Source of the DNA: JABDIP01 sp965212545 | GTDB taxonomy: Bacteria > Pseudomonadota > Alphaproteobacteria > DSM-16000 > Inquilinaceae | Assembly: GCA_965212545.1 (NCBI GenBank) | Contig: CBDBVB010000030.1 | Location: 62,001-126,000 of the forward strand | Direction of reading: 5' to 3' | DNA length: 64,000 bases | Part shown: one piece after another, positions 34,965-44,616 of the stretch | Numbering within the stretch: the stretch's first letter is position 1 | Layout: each line of letters starts with the position of its first letter | Program-made: the position numbers and the translations under genes | The notes under the pieces: generated by a model | What the model was told of the DNA's origin: nothing | The model's input: the letters and a program-made list of their open reading frames with translations, nothing else | Databases searched by the model: none

Positions 34965-37142
34965 CTAGAAACCCAGACTCTCGTCGCACTGATTCCGCTT
35001 CTCCCCATAGACGTCGTTGGTCGGAGGCAGGCCGCCGGGATTCGGCGCGTGCCTATTTCCGCGACATGTCAGGTTCCGATAAATTTCGTTCATGCTGACA
35101 ATCGACTGAACGTCGTTCCCGGCCAACCTGACATTCCCATAGACATGGTTGGAGAAGATATTCACGAATCCTCCATCGGCCCATCTTGACCGAACGTTGC
35201 CGCCGACGAGAGTGCCGGAGACCTGGCAGCCGCTGGGCGCAACCGCGCCTTCGCATCGGATGTTGCCGCCGACGAAGCTCGACAGCACGGCCAACGACGC
35301 GTCCGGGCTGCTCGAGATGTTGCCGTAGACAGCGCCGCCGTGGACGAAGAGTGTCGAGCCGGGTTCGGCACGGACGCCTCCGAACACGAGCGCGTTGGAC
35401 AACACGCAGTTCCCGCCGGGAACGGCAACGACCCTGTTGAAGATGCCCGTCATGGTCTCATTGCAGGACACCCGGCCGAAGTTGAACTCGGCGGCAACTT
35501 CGTCGATCGCGAAGATCCTGGTGGTTCCACTGACCTCATAGGCCACGGCCAATAGCGGTTGGCCGATCGGGCTGTCCGCCGCGGAAATGAAGGCCAGGCC
35601 TTCCGGGGCGAGGTCGCCGGCAGTCCCGGCCGCGGCATCGCCGCTGAAGTCACGGGTGTTGATGTACTGCACGAAGGTCGGATGATACGGGTTCGACACG
35701 TCGTACACCACGATTCCGCCGATCCGCTCCAAGCCGATGAAGGCATAGGTGCGGGCGCCAACCTCTCCGACCGCCAGGCCCTCGGGCTCGGGGCCCTTGC
35801 TGGAACTGCGGTCATCGAAGGTAGCGTTCTCGTCGTTCGTCGAGTTCATCTCACCAGGCAAGTTGGCAATGGTGATCTGCTCAAGTGCGTCGCCGCTGTC
35901 GTAGACCAGGTCGACCGAACCGTCGGTGCCCCAGATCGAGAACGACCGGGCGCCGAAGGCGAACAACTCGTCGAAATCCCCGTCATTGTCGTGGTCGCCG
36001 ATCGTGGTGGTGACCGTCAGATTGCCGAGATTGGCGGGCATCTGCAGATGGGCCGCATTCGGGAATGCGGTCGGATCCAGTCTGAGGCTGCTCACCTCTG
36101 CTTCCTCGATGAATCCCGGCTTGCCTTCATATTCCCGGGCATCGCCCTCATTGGCGGTGATCAGGAAGGTCTGGCCATTGACCTCATAGGACACCATGGA
36201 GTCCGGCTGATACATGCCGCTGACCGGCCATGGAGTCGGGTTGATGGTTCCGTCCACATCGCTGGCGTCGAGCGTATTCCCGTGGTCGCTGTGGTCCTTG
36301 AAACCCAGCCCGCGGAGAGCCGTAACGGTGCCGCTCGCGATATCGATCGTGGCGATGGCGTTGTTTTCCTGGATCGCGACCCAGGCGGTCGACGAATCGT
36401 CCGAAACCGCGATGTATTCGGGCTCCAGATCCTGGGCGACCGTCGCCGAACGACCGAACACCCGGATGCCGGGATCCATTGAAGCGCGATTGAAGGCCCT
36501 GAAGTCGACGTTGGTGACTTTGGCGCTGGCGACGCCACGCCGCAGGTCGATGATGCTCACCGAGCCCTCCGGGTCGACGGTGTAGTCGTCATTGGGCTCG
36601 CCTTCATTGGCCACCAGCACCCAGTCGCCATTCGGCGAAAAGGTGACCATATCCGGCAGCGCGGAGTCCGTTCCCGTCTCGAAATCGCCCACGACGAGGC
36701 GATTCAAGACGGTGCCATTGGTGTCGAAGAAGATCACAGCACCAGGAGCCTGCTTGTCGAAGTTCTCGACCGCGGCGGCCACGATTCCGTTCTTCACAGC
36801 CACGCTGTTGGCTTGCTTGTCATCGTCCGTGACTTGCACGCTGATCGGGGTCAGTGCGACCAGATTGTTTGGATCGCTGATGTCCAGCACATCGATGGTG
36901 GCTTTGGCCCCGTTTACGACAAACAGCCGTTCGGTATCCGGATCGTAGGCAACGATCTCCGCCGCGCCTTCATCGAAGATCCCGGTGGTGTATGTGCCAA
37001 GCGGAGTCAGTTCGATGCTGTTGCGGCCATGCCAGCCGTGCCCGCCGTTGCCTCCTGCATGCGCCAGCATCGGAACCGCGCAAAACACGAGCGACACGGC
37101 GAAGGGACCAACCTTCGCATTTATGAACCTGTTGAGTTTCAT
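34965..37142 (-). CDS. Secreted choice-of-anchor I protein with C-terminal repeat domain
   Basis: A 725-residue exported protein. A signal peptide (1-29, ending MLAHA/GG) is followed by a beta-propeller-like domain (about 35-585) of the choice-of-anchor I family: GAAEIVAYDPDTERLFVVNG, MVTFSPNGDWVLVANEGEPND, EPEYIAVSDDSSTAWVAIQENNAIA, FLITANEGDAREY and PEGLAVGEVGARTYAFIGLER. Relatives often bind calcium and occur in extracellular phosphatase-like proteins. The last 140 residues hold about six short Gly-Asn repeats and several cysteines. A strong GGGAGGGG precedes ATG 37142. It is probably cell-surface or extracellular; its activity is unknown. Confidence 0.8.
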   Translation of the reverse strand: MKLNRFINAKVGPFAVSLVFCAVPMLAHAGGNGGHGWHGRNSIELTPLGTYTTGIFDEGAAEIVAYDPDTERLFVVNGAKATIDVLDISDPNNLVALTPISVQVTDDDKQANSVAVKNGIVAAAVENFDKQAPGAVIFFDTNGTVLNRLVVGDFETGTDSALPDMVTFSPNGDWVLVANEGEPNDDYTVDPEGSVSIIDLRRGVASAKVTNVDFRAFNRASMDPGIRVFGRSATVAQDLEPEYIAVSDDSSTAWVAIQENNAIATIDIASGTVTALRGLGFKDHSDHGNTLDASDVDGTINPTPWPVSGMYQPDSMVSYEVNGQTFLITANEGDAREYEGKPGFIEEAEVSSLRLDPTAFPNAAHLQMPANLGNLTVTTTIGDHDNDGDFDELFAFGARSFSIWGTDGSVDLVYDSGDALEQITIANLPGEMNSTNDENATFDDRSSSKGPEPEGLAVGEVGARTYAFIGLERIGGIVVYDVSNPYHPTFVQYINTRDFSGDAAAGTAGDLAPEGLAFISAADSPIGQPLLAVAYEVSGTTRIFAIDEVAAEFNFGRVSCNETMTGIFNRVVAVPGGNCVLSNALVFGGVRAEPGSTLFVHGGAVYGNISSSPDASLAVLSSFVGGNIRCEGAVAPSGCQVSGTLVGGNVRSRWADGGFVNIFSNHVYGNVRLAGNDVQSIVSMNEIYRNLTCRGNRHAPNPGGLPPTNDVYGEKRNQCDESLGF

Positions 37143-38138
37143 GGTTTCCCCTCCCACGAAATTGATGGTTGCCCGCCCTCCTGGCGGACAAGCCGGAATG
37201 CACGGATCGGAAGGCAGGGCAGGTAGCCAGACCGCCGATCCTGCATTCAACCCGCGGCGATAGTTCCTGATCGGACCCGGACCAGGACGAGGCCGGTGAC
37301 CTCATCGCCGTGGAGACCCACATTCAGCCGGCGCTCAAGTGCGCCGCCCTGAGCCCGTCAATCGACTCGCATGCTCTCGGTATGCAGCGGACAACCCCCT
37401 GTCCGGCCAATTGGATCGACAAATAACCCGCCATCGCCTGCAGGCGCGGCCGGTATTTGGCTGTGTTGCTGGAGACCCGCCGGAGCATCAGACGGTTGCC
37501 TGCCGGGTCGACCGAATAGCTGGCAACGGGGCGGCCACGCTGGTGACGGTGCGCGCGAATCCGGGAGAGAGGGCCGCGAAGTGCCATCAAGCACCACGCC
37601 GGACCTCGCCGGCTGCTTTCCCTCATCGGCCGAAAGTTAGGAAAGCAGTACGGCTCTGCTGACCAAACCGCCTGAACTGCAAGGGGAATCTTGTACATGA
37701 ACCGACCCACCAATCAGTTGCCTGGGTGTCAGATCGTTCATCAATAATTCACACAAGTTAAAAGAGTGTTACAACTAAAAGGGGAGGTATCTTGGCAATA
37801 ATTAAAACTATTTGTTTGCACTCGCCGTTTTGTCAAACTTTCCAATCCGTTAACATGCCCGGCCGGTATCGGCGGAACCCCGACAATTTCCGCCGGATTT
37901 CATCAGCCCGTAGAATCGTGAAAGTTGCAGTTTGGCACGGACACTCTAGCGCCGAGGCCCGCGCCGGGCCTTGACCGGCTTTAACCATTTCGCGGACTCA
38001 CGACGCAGATGCAACACCGGTCGATGGCGGTGCTACGATCGGAAACAGCCTTGATCAGTTCGCGCAGTCAAAGCGCATGCCGATCGATCATCCGCAAGCG
38101 CTTAAGGCGCGGGCCATGAACGCGGTGAGAATTCCGGG
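37143..38138. other. Roughly 1-kb intergenic region
   Basis: This holds the promoter of the choice-of-anchor gene and the 3' end region of the SH3b gene. A marked AT-rich patch lies at 37720-37850. A TTG-started frame at 37792 follows an AGGGGAGG site but encodes a featureless 60-residue sequence, and longer leftward frames (37324-37713) also lack protein character. I see no RNA gene. Confidence 0.45.
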
Positions 38139-39452
38139 CTAGCTGTCGCAGCCGGCGGCGGCATTTCGGCGGAGGCCGGAGGAGATCACGCACAGCCTGC
38201 CGGCGTCTGCCACAAAGGCCGGATGGATGTCACCGCGTTCGTCGCGAAGCACGAAGAGATCGCGGTAGCGATACATCCTGCCAGTCCGGCTGCAGATCTT
38301 CAGTCCGGAACCGTCGCTGCCACATGCCTCCCAGTGGCGGAACGTGCCGTCGGACGAGACTTCGAAGCCAAAGGCTTGATTGCCCAACCTCTCTGCCCGT
38401 GGCCAGTCGGTCACCGGCGTCAGGCGGTGCTCATAGGCAAGATAGGAGTCCATCACCCAGCCAACGACCTCCGGCGAGCATCCGGTGTTGTCGGCGCAGT
38501 CGACCACCGACACCTGGACCCAACGGTCGCGCCGGCCGTTCAGAACCACCGGAATTCGCTGCTCGCCGATCCGCTCGACGGTGGAGGCGCGCGGCAGGCG
38601 GGCGATAATGCCGCCGGACAGGGATGGCGCGGCCCGCAGGTTCAGACTGACTGTCGTCGTCAGGGCCAGGCGTTGCCGCCGCTCGGCCGCGAGGCGCGCG
38701 ATGGCGACGACGGGATCATGACCGGCATGAGCGGCATGCCCCGAGGCGGCGCAGGGGCAGGCACCGTCGATCATTACGGGGTCCTGCACGCATAATTCCC
38801 CGGCGGCATTGATGATGAGGTTCACATCCTGCCGGTCAAGCCAGTCGCCATTGGGCGATTTGCCGCGCACCAGGGTGCCGTGGCGATGAAGCGTCCCGGA
38901 CAGCACACAGACGCTGCCGAGCCGCAACTCCCCGGCGTAGTCGCAGTTCGGAGTGACGCTCGGCACGGCGTCGCAGGCGCCAGCCGTACATGGCAGTCGC
39001 CAGCGTGTGAAGGCTCCGTTTGCCGAAACGTCGTAGGTGAAGACCGACCGGCCGTCATATCCGGACAGCGTCCCCGACCGGCCGTCATCCAGCAGTTCGA
39101 AGCGATCATCGAGCGCAAGGTGCGAATTCGCGACCCATCCTGTCTCATGCTGCGTGCAGGGCGCGTCAATGCAGCGGAATGTTGCGACATGGCTCCAATG
39201 GTCGTCCACGCCGTCGATGGTGAGTTTTGGTCCGTCGTTGTCAAGAATGGCGACCGGCCAAGCTCTCGGCAGCGTGCCGATGACCGCCGATCCCATCGAG
39301 GGTTCGGCACGAACATCAAGCGTGCTGGCCGATATCAGCGCTCGCGGGCTGGCCCAGATTCGTTCCGGCGCGACATCGTCGGCGATGGCCGAAATCGAAA
39401 CCGCCAATGCAGTCAGTGCGGCGGCGGCCGCTGCTCTCGTGGCGAATTTCAA
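38139..39452 (-). CDS. Secreted tandem bacterial SH3-domain protein
   Basis: A 437-residue exported protein with two SH3b units. Unit 1 contains STLDVRAEPSMGSAVIGTLP with a later DDHWSHVATFRC and GWVANSHLAL; unit 2 contains VSLNLRAAPSLSGGIIARLP with RDRWVQVSVVDC and GWVMDSYLAY. Each SH3b unit is followed by a Cys-containing segment of about 70-90 residues with similar layout (FTRWRLPC and FRHWEACG), so the whole protein is an internal duplication. SH3b domains bind peptidoglycan or other wall polymers. I take TTG 39452 as the start because it begins the signal peptide and has GGGAGCGG upstream; TTG 39500 is the alternative. Confidence 0.7.
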   Translation of the reverse strand: MKFATRAAAAAALTALAVSISAIADDVAPERIWASPRALISASTLDVRAEPSMGSAVIGTLPRAWPVAILDNDGPKLTIDGVDDHWSHVATFRCIDAPCTQHETGWVANSHLALDDRFELLDDGRSGTLSGYDGRSVFTYDVSANGAFTRWRLPCTAGACDAVPSVTPNCDYAGELRLGSVCVLSGTLHRHGTLVRGKSPNGDWLDRQDVNLIINAAGELCVQDPVMIDGACPCAASGHAAHAGHDPVVAIARLAAERRQRLALTTTVSLNLRAAPSLSGGIIARLPRASTVERIGEQRIPVVLNGRRDRWVQVSVVDCADNTGCSPEVVGWVMDSYLAYEHRLTPVTDWPRAERLGNQAFGFEVSSDGTFRHWEACGSDGSGLKICSRTGRMYRYRDLFVLRDERGDIHPAFVADAGRLCVISSGLRRNAAAGCDS

Positions 39453-40123
39453 CCTGCCGCTCCCTTTCCCCGCACGGATGTTGAGTTCACAGTTTGTCAA
39501 CAGTTTATTAAGAATTTATTAATCATTTTGTTAAGATTAATCGTGACGCCGGTTTTGCACCAGGCAATGCGGCACGGACGTCTCGTCGCGCCGGGCCCTC
39601 TGACAACGCCGGTCGGACCGAGTTATTCCCGGTATTTCTTTCCGGGGCGGGTCCGTGGACAACCCGGATCTGGTGGAAGGCAACCGCATTGGCCGGCTGT
39701 TCGCCATTCCCATCAACGGCGACTGGAACGCAACGCAGTATGCGGCCCAGGAAGCCTTGATCGGCGAATTCCTGTTGCCGAGTTCACCGCAATCCCGGGA
39801 CAGTTCGGTCTGGTCTGTCCGGGCGATTTCTAAACGCGATGCGCATGGCCTTGGGGGCATTTTCGCCTCCGGGGCTTTTGCTGTGTCCGACGTCCGAGCC
39901 TTGCCGGGCAGGGTGGCCATTGCCAATCCGGGCATGACGATACAAACACGCGCGACATCCGCCTGAATTCAGATCCGTGGACCGAGCCTGCCCGACCCGT
40001 GTCATCAGCACGGGTGCCGGTTGTGGACGATCCCGCTTGGTGGTGCCAAGATTGCGGCAATTCGAACGGCCGGGCCGTCGCATTGCGCCGGCATCGGCCG
40101 CTTGCCGGTAGGGGAGGCGTGAC
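39453..40123. other. Intergenic region with an orphan ORF and a terminator-like hairpin
   Basis: A 670-base gap between divergent genes. A GTG-started frame at 39655-39966 contains a protein-like stretch (NRIGRLFAIPINGDWNATQY) of unknown identity. A GC-rich stem GCCTTGGGGGC/GCCTCCGGGGC followed by TTTT sits at 39848-39879, inside that frame, so the frame may be a remnant or may really end at 39833 in another frame. GGGGAGG before 40124 is the ribosome binding site of the kinase gene. AT-rich DNA at 39490-39540 probably carries the SH3b promoter. Confidence 0.4.
39848..39879 (+). terminator. Rho-independent-type terminator in the orphan region
   Basis: An 11-bp stem with three G-U pairs and a six-base loop is followed by TTTT on the + strand. 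No recognised + strand gene ends just upstream, which suggests an unannotated short transcript or a lost gene. Confidence 0.45.
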
Positions 40124-41635
40124 TTGGCGGGACCGTACCTGATCGGTGTCGATGGCGGCACCGAGGGCCTGAGGGCCGGCATCTTCGATCTGGGCGGTAC
40201 GCCGCTCGGCTTCGCGGCAACGCCGTACAAGACGGAATTTCCACAGCCGGGCTGGGCCGAGCAGGACCCGCGCGACTGGTGGCGGGCGCTGGGCCGCTCG
40301 GTGCGCCAAGTGGTGGCGGAGGCCGGAGTCGCGCCCACCGACATCGCCGCGATCGCGCTCGACACGACCTGCTGCAGCGTGGTGGCGCTGGACGGGCAGG
40401 GCGATCCGATCCGGCCGGCCCTGATCTGGATGGATATGCGCTCGGGCTCGGTAACCGGGCGGGTCGCCGGCTGCGGCGACCCGGCGCTCAAGGTGAACAG
40501 CGCCGGGGCAGGCCCGGTCTCGGCGGAATGGATGGTGCCAAAGGCGCTGTGGCTGAAGGAGAACGAGCCCGAGACCTTCGATGCAGCCGCGCATATCTGC
40601 GAATTCCAGGATTACCTGAACTTCCACCTGACCGGCCGCATGGTCGCCAGCATCAACAACGCCTCCGTACGCTGGCACTACGGGTCGCGGGACGGCGGCT
40701 ACCAGCCGGGTCTGCTCGGCCGGCTCGGCCTCGACGCGCTGTTGGAGAAATGGCCGCGCGAGGTTCTGCCACTCGGCGATGTGATCGGCGGGCTGACGGC
40801 CCAGGCGGCGGACCATCTCGGGCTGCCGGCGGGCCTGCCGGTGGCGCAAGGCGGCGCCGATGCCTTTATCGGCATGATCGGGCTCGGTGTGGTGCGGCCG
40901 GGGCGGCTCGCCTTCATCACCGGCTCGTCGCATCTTCACCTGGGCCTGAGCGACACCGAGTTCCATGGCAAGGGGGTGTGGGGCACCTATGCCGATGCCG
41001 TGATCCCCGGGCTGCATGTGGTCGAAGGCGGGCAGACATCGACCGGGTCGGTGATCAACTGGTTCAAGACCATGCTTGGCGACGAGATCACCTATGACGA
41101 CCTGAACGCCGAAGCCGCCAAGCTGCCGCCTGGGTCCGAGGGCCTGATCGTGCTGGACCATTTCCAGGGCAACCGCACGCCCCATACCGATCCCAACTCG
41201 CGCGGCGTGATCTCCGGCCTGACCCTGAAGCACGGGCCGGCGCACATCTTCCGGGCGATTATCGAAGGGATCTCATTCGGCACCGAGTTGATCCTGGAAA
41301 CCATGCGCTCCACCGGCTTCGAGCCGCGCGACGTGGTCGTCGCCGGTGGCGCCACCCGCTCCGACCTGTGGCTTCAGACCCATGCCGACGTGTCGGGCCT
41401 GCCGCTCAGCCTGACCAAGGTGGCCGACGCGCCGGCTCTGGGCTCGGCAATCCTGGCGGCGGTCGGGGCCGGGCTGTACGACGACATCCCGACCGCGTCC
41501 GACAAGATGGTCCAGGTGACCCGCCAGATCGACCCGGACCCGGCCCGACACGAGGCCTACCGGCCATTCTATCAAGCCTACAAGGACACCTATCCGGCCC
41601 TGGCGGATGTGCTGCACCGGCAGGCCGGCGCCTGA
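40124..41635 (+). CDS. FGGY-family carbohydrate (pentulose) kinase
   Basis: A 503-residue sugar kinase of the FGGY family. Landmarks are YLIGVDGGTEGLRAGIFD (ATPase phosphate loop 1), ALIWMDMRSGS, EWMVPKALWLKENEPETF, CEFQDYLNFHLTG, VAQGGADAFIGMIG, EGGQTSTGSVINW and DVVVAGGATRSDLW. It phosphorylates a ketose or polyol with ATP. The type resembles ribulo- or xylulokinases, but I cannot fix the sugar. The start is a TTG at 40124 with GGGGAGG seven bases ahead. FucU-like mutarotase and ribokinase genes follow, so it heads a sugar catabolic operon. Confidence 0.88.
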   Translation: MAGPYLIGVDGGTEGLRAGIFDLGGTPLGFAATPYKTEFPQPGWAEQDPRDWWRALGRSVRQVVAEAGVAPTDIAAIALDTTCCSVVALDGQGDPIRPALIWMDMRSGSVTGRVAGCGDPALKVNSAGAGPVSAEWMVPKALWLKENEPETFDAAAHICEFQDYLNFHLTGRMVASINNASVRWHYGSRDGGYQPGLLGRLGLDALLEKWPREVLPLGDVIGGLTAQAADHLGLPAGLPVAQGGADAFIGMIGLGVVRPGRLAFITGSSHLHLGLSDTEFHGKGVWGTYADAVIPGLHVVEGGQTSTGSVINWFKTMLGDEITYDDLNAEAAKLPPGSEGLIVLDHFQGNRTPHTDPNSRGVISGLTLKHGPAHIFRAIIEGISFGTELILETMRSTGFEPRDVVVAGGATRSDLWLQTHADVSGLPLSLTKVADAPALGSAILAAVGAGLYDDIPTASDKMVQVTRQIDPDPARHEAYRPFYQAYKDTYPALADVLHRQAGA

Positions 41636-41767
41636 TGCGGCGGAACTGTTGACGCGACGCTGAACAACCCGCTCAGATAGGGGCGTCCCGCGCTCGAACT
41701 GCAGGGACTCAGACCACGACTGGCGTCTTAGAAGCCAGATACCGCTGGCCCAGGGGAGGACCGCACC

Positions 41768-42229
41768 ATGCTGAAGAATCTCGATCCGCTGCTCACGCCC
41801 GAACTGCTCTACACCCTGCGCGCCATGGGCCATGGTGACGATCTGGTGCTGGCGGATTGCAATTTCCCGGCGGATTCCGTGGCTCACCACACGGTCAGCC
41901 AGGAGCATATCCGCCTGGACGGCGTCGACGGCCCACGCGCGGCGCGCGCCATTCTATCGGTCTATCCGCTGGACGGCTTCGTCGATACGCCGGTGCATCG
42001 CATGGAGATGGTCGGCGATCCGGACACCGTCCCGGAGGTCCAGCAGGAGGTCCAGGCGCTGATCAACGAGGCGGCCGGCCGTGACTGGCCCATGGGCAGC
42101 ATCGAGCGCATGGAATTCTACGAGCACGCCAAGCGGGCCTATGCAGTCGTGTCCACCGGCGAGCGCCGGGGTTACGGCTGCTTCATACTGAAGAAGGGCA
42201 TAATCCTGCCGGACGGCTCGGCCGGCTGA
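41768..42229 (+). CDS. RbsD/FucU-family sugar mutarotase
   Basis: A 153-residue protein. MLKNLDPLLTPELLYTLRAMGHGDDLVLADCNFP has the family's catalytic-site histidine (His22 in GHGDD), and the end VSTGERRGYGCFILKKGII is typical of the FucU branch. Such proteins interconvert alpha and beta anomers of fucose or pyranose and furanose forms of ribose, feeding kinases or isomerases. GGGGAGGA precedes the ATG. It lies between a pentulokinase and a ribokinase. Confidence 0.9.
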   Translation: MLKNLDPLLTPELLYTLRAMGHGDDLVLADCNFPADSVAHHTVSQEHIRLDGVDGPRAARAILSVYPLDGFVDTPVHRMEMVGDPDTVPEVQQEVQALINEAAGRDWPMGSIERMEFYEHAKRAYAVVSTGERRGYGCFILKKGIILPDGSAG

Positions 42230-42284
42230 CGGGGCGGGGTAACACCTCGGTTCGACATTGGAAGACACACCAACGGGGGTGCAT

Positions 42285-43211
42285 ATGGCAGGGCAGGGGG
42301 TAACGGTTCTGGGCGTATTTGTCGCCGATCTGGCGTTCTGGACCGGGCGGCTGCCGACCATGGGCGAGACCGTGTTGGGGCGGGAATTCAAGCTCGGCCC
42401 CGGCGGCAAGGGCTCCAACCAGGCGATCGCGGCGCGTAGGGCAGGGGCCGAGGTCACTTTCATCTCCAAGCTGGGCGCCGATGCGTTCGGCGAGCTTGCC
42501 CGCCGCACCTATCGAGACGAAGGCATCTCCGAGCGGTTCGTGTTCGAAAGCGCGGAGACGGGCACCGGTGCGGCCGCGATCCTGGTCAACGAGCAGAGCG
42601 GCGACAACGCCATCGTGGTCGCCATGGGGGCGGTCGCCGACCTGACGGTCGCAGAACTGGAGTCGGCGGAACCGGCGATCGCCGGCGCCGCGGTCTTCGC
42701 CACCAACCTGGAACTGCCGGTGGCGCTGGCGGAACGGGGGCTGGAGTTGGCGCGCAAGCACGGTGTGGGCACGATCCTGAATCCGGCTCCGGCATTCGCC
42801 CTGCCGGATCACATCTTTCCGATGGTCGACTATTTCACCCCCAACGAGACGGAAGCGGCCGCGCTGGCCGGAGTGCCGGTGGAGAGTGCCGAACAGGCCG
42901 AGGCGGCCGCCGACATCTTCCTGGCCCGTGGCGTCGGTACGGCGATTATCACCCTGGGCGAGCAGGGGGTGCTGTTCAAGGATGCCTCCGGCGCCGAGAA
43001 GATCCCGGCGGTTGCTGCCGGCGCGGTGGTGGATACCACCGGCGCCGGCGACGCCTTCAATGGCGGTTTTTCCGTCGGCCTGTCCGAGGGGCTTGAGCCG
43101 CGCGACGCGGCCCGGTTCGGCTGCGCCGTCGCCGGGCTCTCGGTGACCCGGGTCGGGACTGCGCCGTCGATGCCGTCGCGCTCCGAGGTCGATGCCCTCA
43201 CCGCGCGTTAG
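42285..43211 (+). CDS. rbsK: Ribokinase (PfkB family)
   Basis: A 308-residue PfkB-family sugar kinase. LGPGGKGSNQAIAARRAGAEVTFISKLG (substrate-binding and dimer region), NPAPAFALPDH, TPNETEAAAL and the catalytic-base motif DTTGAGDAFNGGF are all present, in the form typical of ribokinases. It phosphorylates ribose or a related sugar at C5 with ATP. ATG 42285 follows GGGGGT; an upstream in-frame start at 42258 adds nine atypical residues. It ends 47 bases from the stop of a facing kinase-like gene. Confidence 0.88.
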   Translation: MAGQGVTVLGVFVADLAFWTGRLPTMGETVLGREFKLGPGGKGSNQAIAARRAGAEVTFISKLGADAFGELARRTYRDEGISERFVFESAETGTGAAAILVNEQSGDNAIVVAMGAVADLTVAELESAEPAIAGAAVFATNLELPVALAERGLELARKHGVGTILNPAPAFALPDHIFPMVDYFTPNETEAAALAGVPVESAEQAEAAADIFLARGVGTAIITLGEQGVLFKDASGAEKIPAVAAGAVVDTTGAGDAFNGGFSVGLSEGLEPRDAARFGCAVAGLSVTRVGTAPSMPSRSEVDALTAR

Positions 43212-43258
43212 TGTGTTATCCGCTCATGCGGGCCGGTGCCGTAAGGACGGAAAATGCG

Positions 43259-44044
43259 TCAGGCGCCACCCCGTCGCCGCTCTGATCGTGCAGCGCGGCC
43301 GAGGGTCGTTCGAAAACGCCGTAGCATCGAATCCGGAAAGCTGACGCGTGCCATCCAGGGCGCTCCACTCTCGCGCTCAAGGTCGAGCCGGCCCCCGTTG
43401 AGCCGGACTAGCCAATGCCAGATCGCCGGACCCGAATCGGCGCCCCTCGGCGGCAAGGCCATAGCGCAGCGGCCATGGCGGTCCAATAGCCGGTTCGAAC
43501 CATGTCGCCGGGATGGGCCGGCCCGCTTGATCGCGTAGACCAGTTCGCGGCGTCCGGCGACAAAGCCGCAGGACACCGTGATCCGATCGCCGCGCCGCGC
43601 CCCCGCCATCGCATCCTGGACAAGCAGGGCCAGCACCTTCGCCACGGCGTCAGGGTCGGCCAACAGGCGCACAGGATTGCCGGATGCCCGGCCGGCAAGA
43701 CGGATCCCGGCGTGCTTTGCTTCAGGGCGAAGCATCGCAAGGCAGGATTCCACCGCGGAAGCGGGGTCAATCGGTTCGACCGCCTGTGGCCGTGTGCCAG
43801 CATGATCCGACAATACGTCGAGCACGCCGGCAATGGTGTCGCGGAGATCGGCGCCGCTTTCCAGGATGTACCGCGCATAGTCTCGATGCCGCTGGTTCTC
43901 GACGCTGCTCTGGACGTCACGGTCCAGCAATTCGGCGAAACCGATTATGGCATTGAGCGGCGTCCGCAATTCATGGCTCAGCAACGACAGCGGGTCGGTT
44001 TCGCTGGGATTGACCTTGGTGTCCGCAGACTGTCTTTCGGTCAT
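43259..44044 (-). CDS. Soluble histidine kinase-like protein with degenerate ATP domain
   Basis: A 261-residue protein without membrane helices. SLLSHELRTPLNAIIGFAELL carries the phosphorylatable His24 of a HisKA dimerisation domain. The ATPase part is poorly conserved: the N-box reads LALLVQDAM instead of NLLxNAxK, no DxGxG motif is found, and only the final WLVRLNGG recalls the G2 region. It is similar in layout to the 44617-45861 protein. It may act as a phosphotransfer partner or pseudokinase, rather than an active kinase. It faces the sugar kinase operon. Confidence 0.75.
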   Translation of the reverse strand: MTERQSADTKVNPSETDPLSLLSHELRTPLNAIIGFAELLDRDVQSSVENQRHRDYARYILESGADLRDTIAGVLDVLSDHAGTRPQAVEPIDPASAVESCLAMLRPEAKHAGIRLAGRASGNPVRLLADPDAVAKVLALLVQDAMAGARRGDRITVSCGFVAGRRELVYAIKRAGPSRRHGSNRLLDRHGRCAMALPPRGADSGPAIWHWLVRLNGGRLDLERESGAPWMARVSFPDSMLRRFRTTLGRAARSERRRGGA

Positions 44045-44616
44045 GGCCGGTCACCACCACCGATGCGAATGCCACGCCCCGGCTTTGACCCGGACCCCCA
44101 GTCAGGTCGGCAAAGCCGACCGGATGACGGGACTGGTTGAGCCGTACCTTCTGATGTTTGCCCTGCCCATGTGTTGACCTGCCGGCCGCGGGCAAAGCCG
44201 CTGGCAGCAGATCGGAAATTCGTACATGACATTAATTCTGCCTGCCCCTCGATTACGGAAGACAAGCAAAACCCCAGTGAGTTCTTATGCCCGGAAGCGT
44301 CGAGGATTCCGGATTGGATTGCAGCGGTGCTACCGCCTTTGAACCAACCAATACAAGTCTAATTGTGACAATTCTATGGAAATTTACGTCAATTGCCTCT
44401 GGGCAGCTGAAAAGTCACAGATCACAATCGCGAGATAAACTTTCGTATGTCTTGTATTTACTTGTATTTCCGCCGTGCGAATTCAATTCCTGGGGGCGGT
44501 AGTCTGGACTTTCACATCGTTTGCCGCGAGCAACTCGCGATCTCGTATGCCCATGCCAAACCTGCAACCCGCCCTGGCGCGCTGCAAGGGAGGAACGGCC
44601 TCACACCGCAACCACT
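44045..44616. other. Intergenic region between the two kinase-like genes
   Basis: About 570 bases, AT-rich at 44230-44480, holding the promoter of the leftward 43259-44044 gene and possibly the terminator of the upstream kinase gene. No gene or RNA is recognised; short rightward frames here lack coding character. Confidence 0.45.

Noticed and set aside
37324..37713. Leftward 129-codon frame
   Set aside because: Arg/Pro/Ser-rich without any domain, weak codon bias and no ribosome binding site.
37792..37974. TTG-started 60-codon frame after an AGGGGAGG site
   Set aside because: No protein features, in an AT-rich intergenic region; the purine run may be chance or part of a leader.
43228..43241. 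GCGGGCCGGTGCCG shared with the long inverted repeat at 57.7 kb
   Set aside because: Only 14 bases match and the second arm is missing, so I do not call it a repeat copy; it is mentioned only as a hint in the finding on that repeat.
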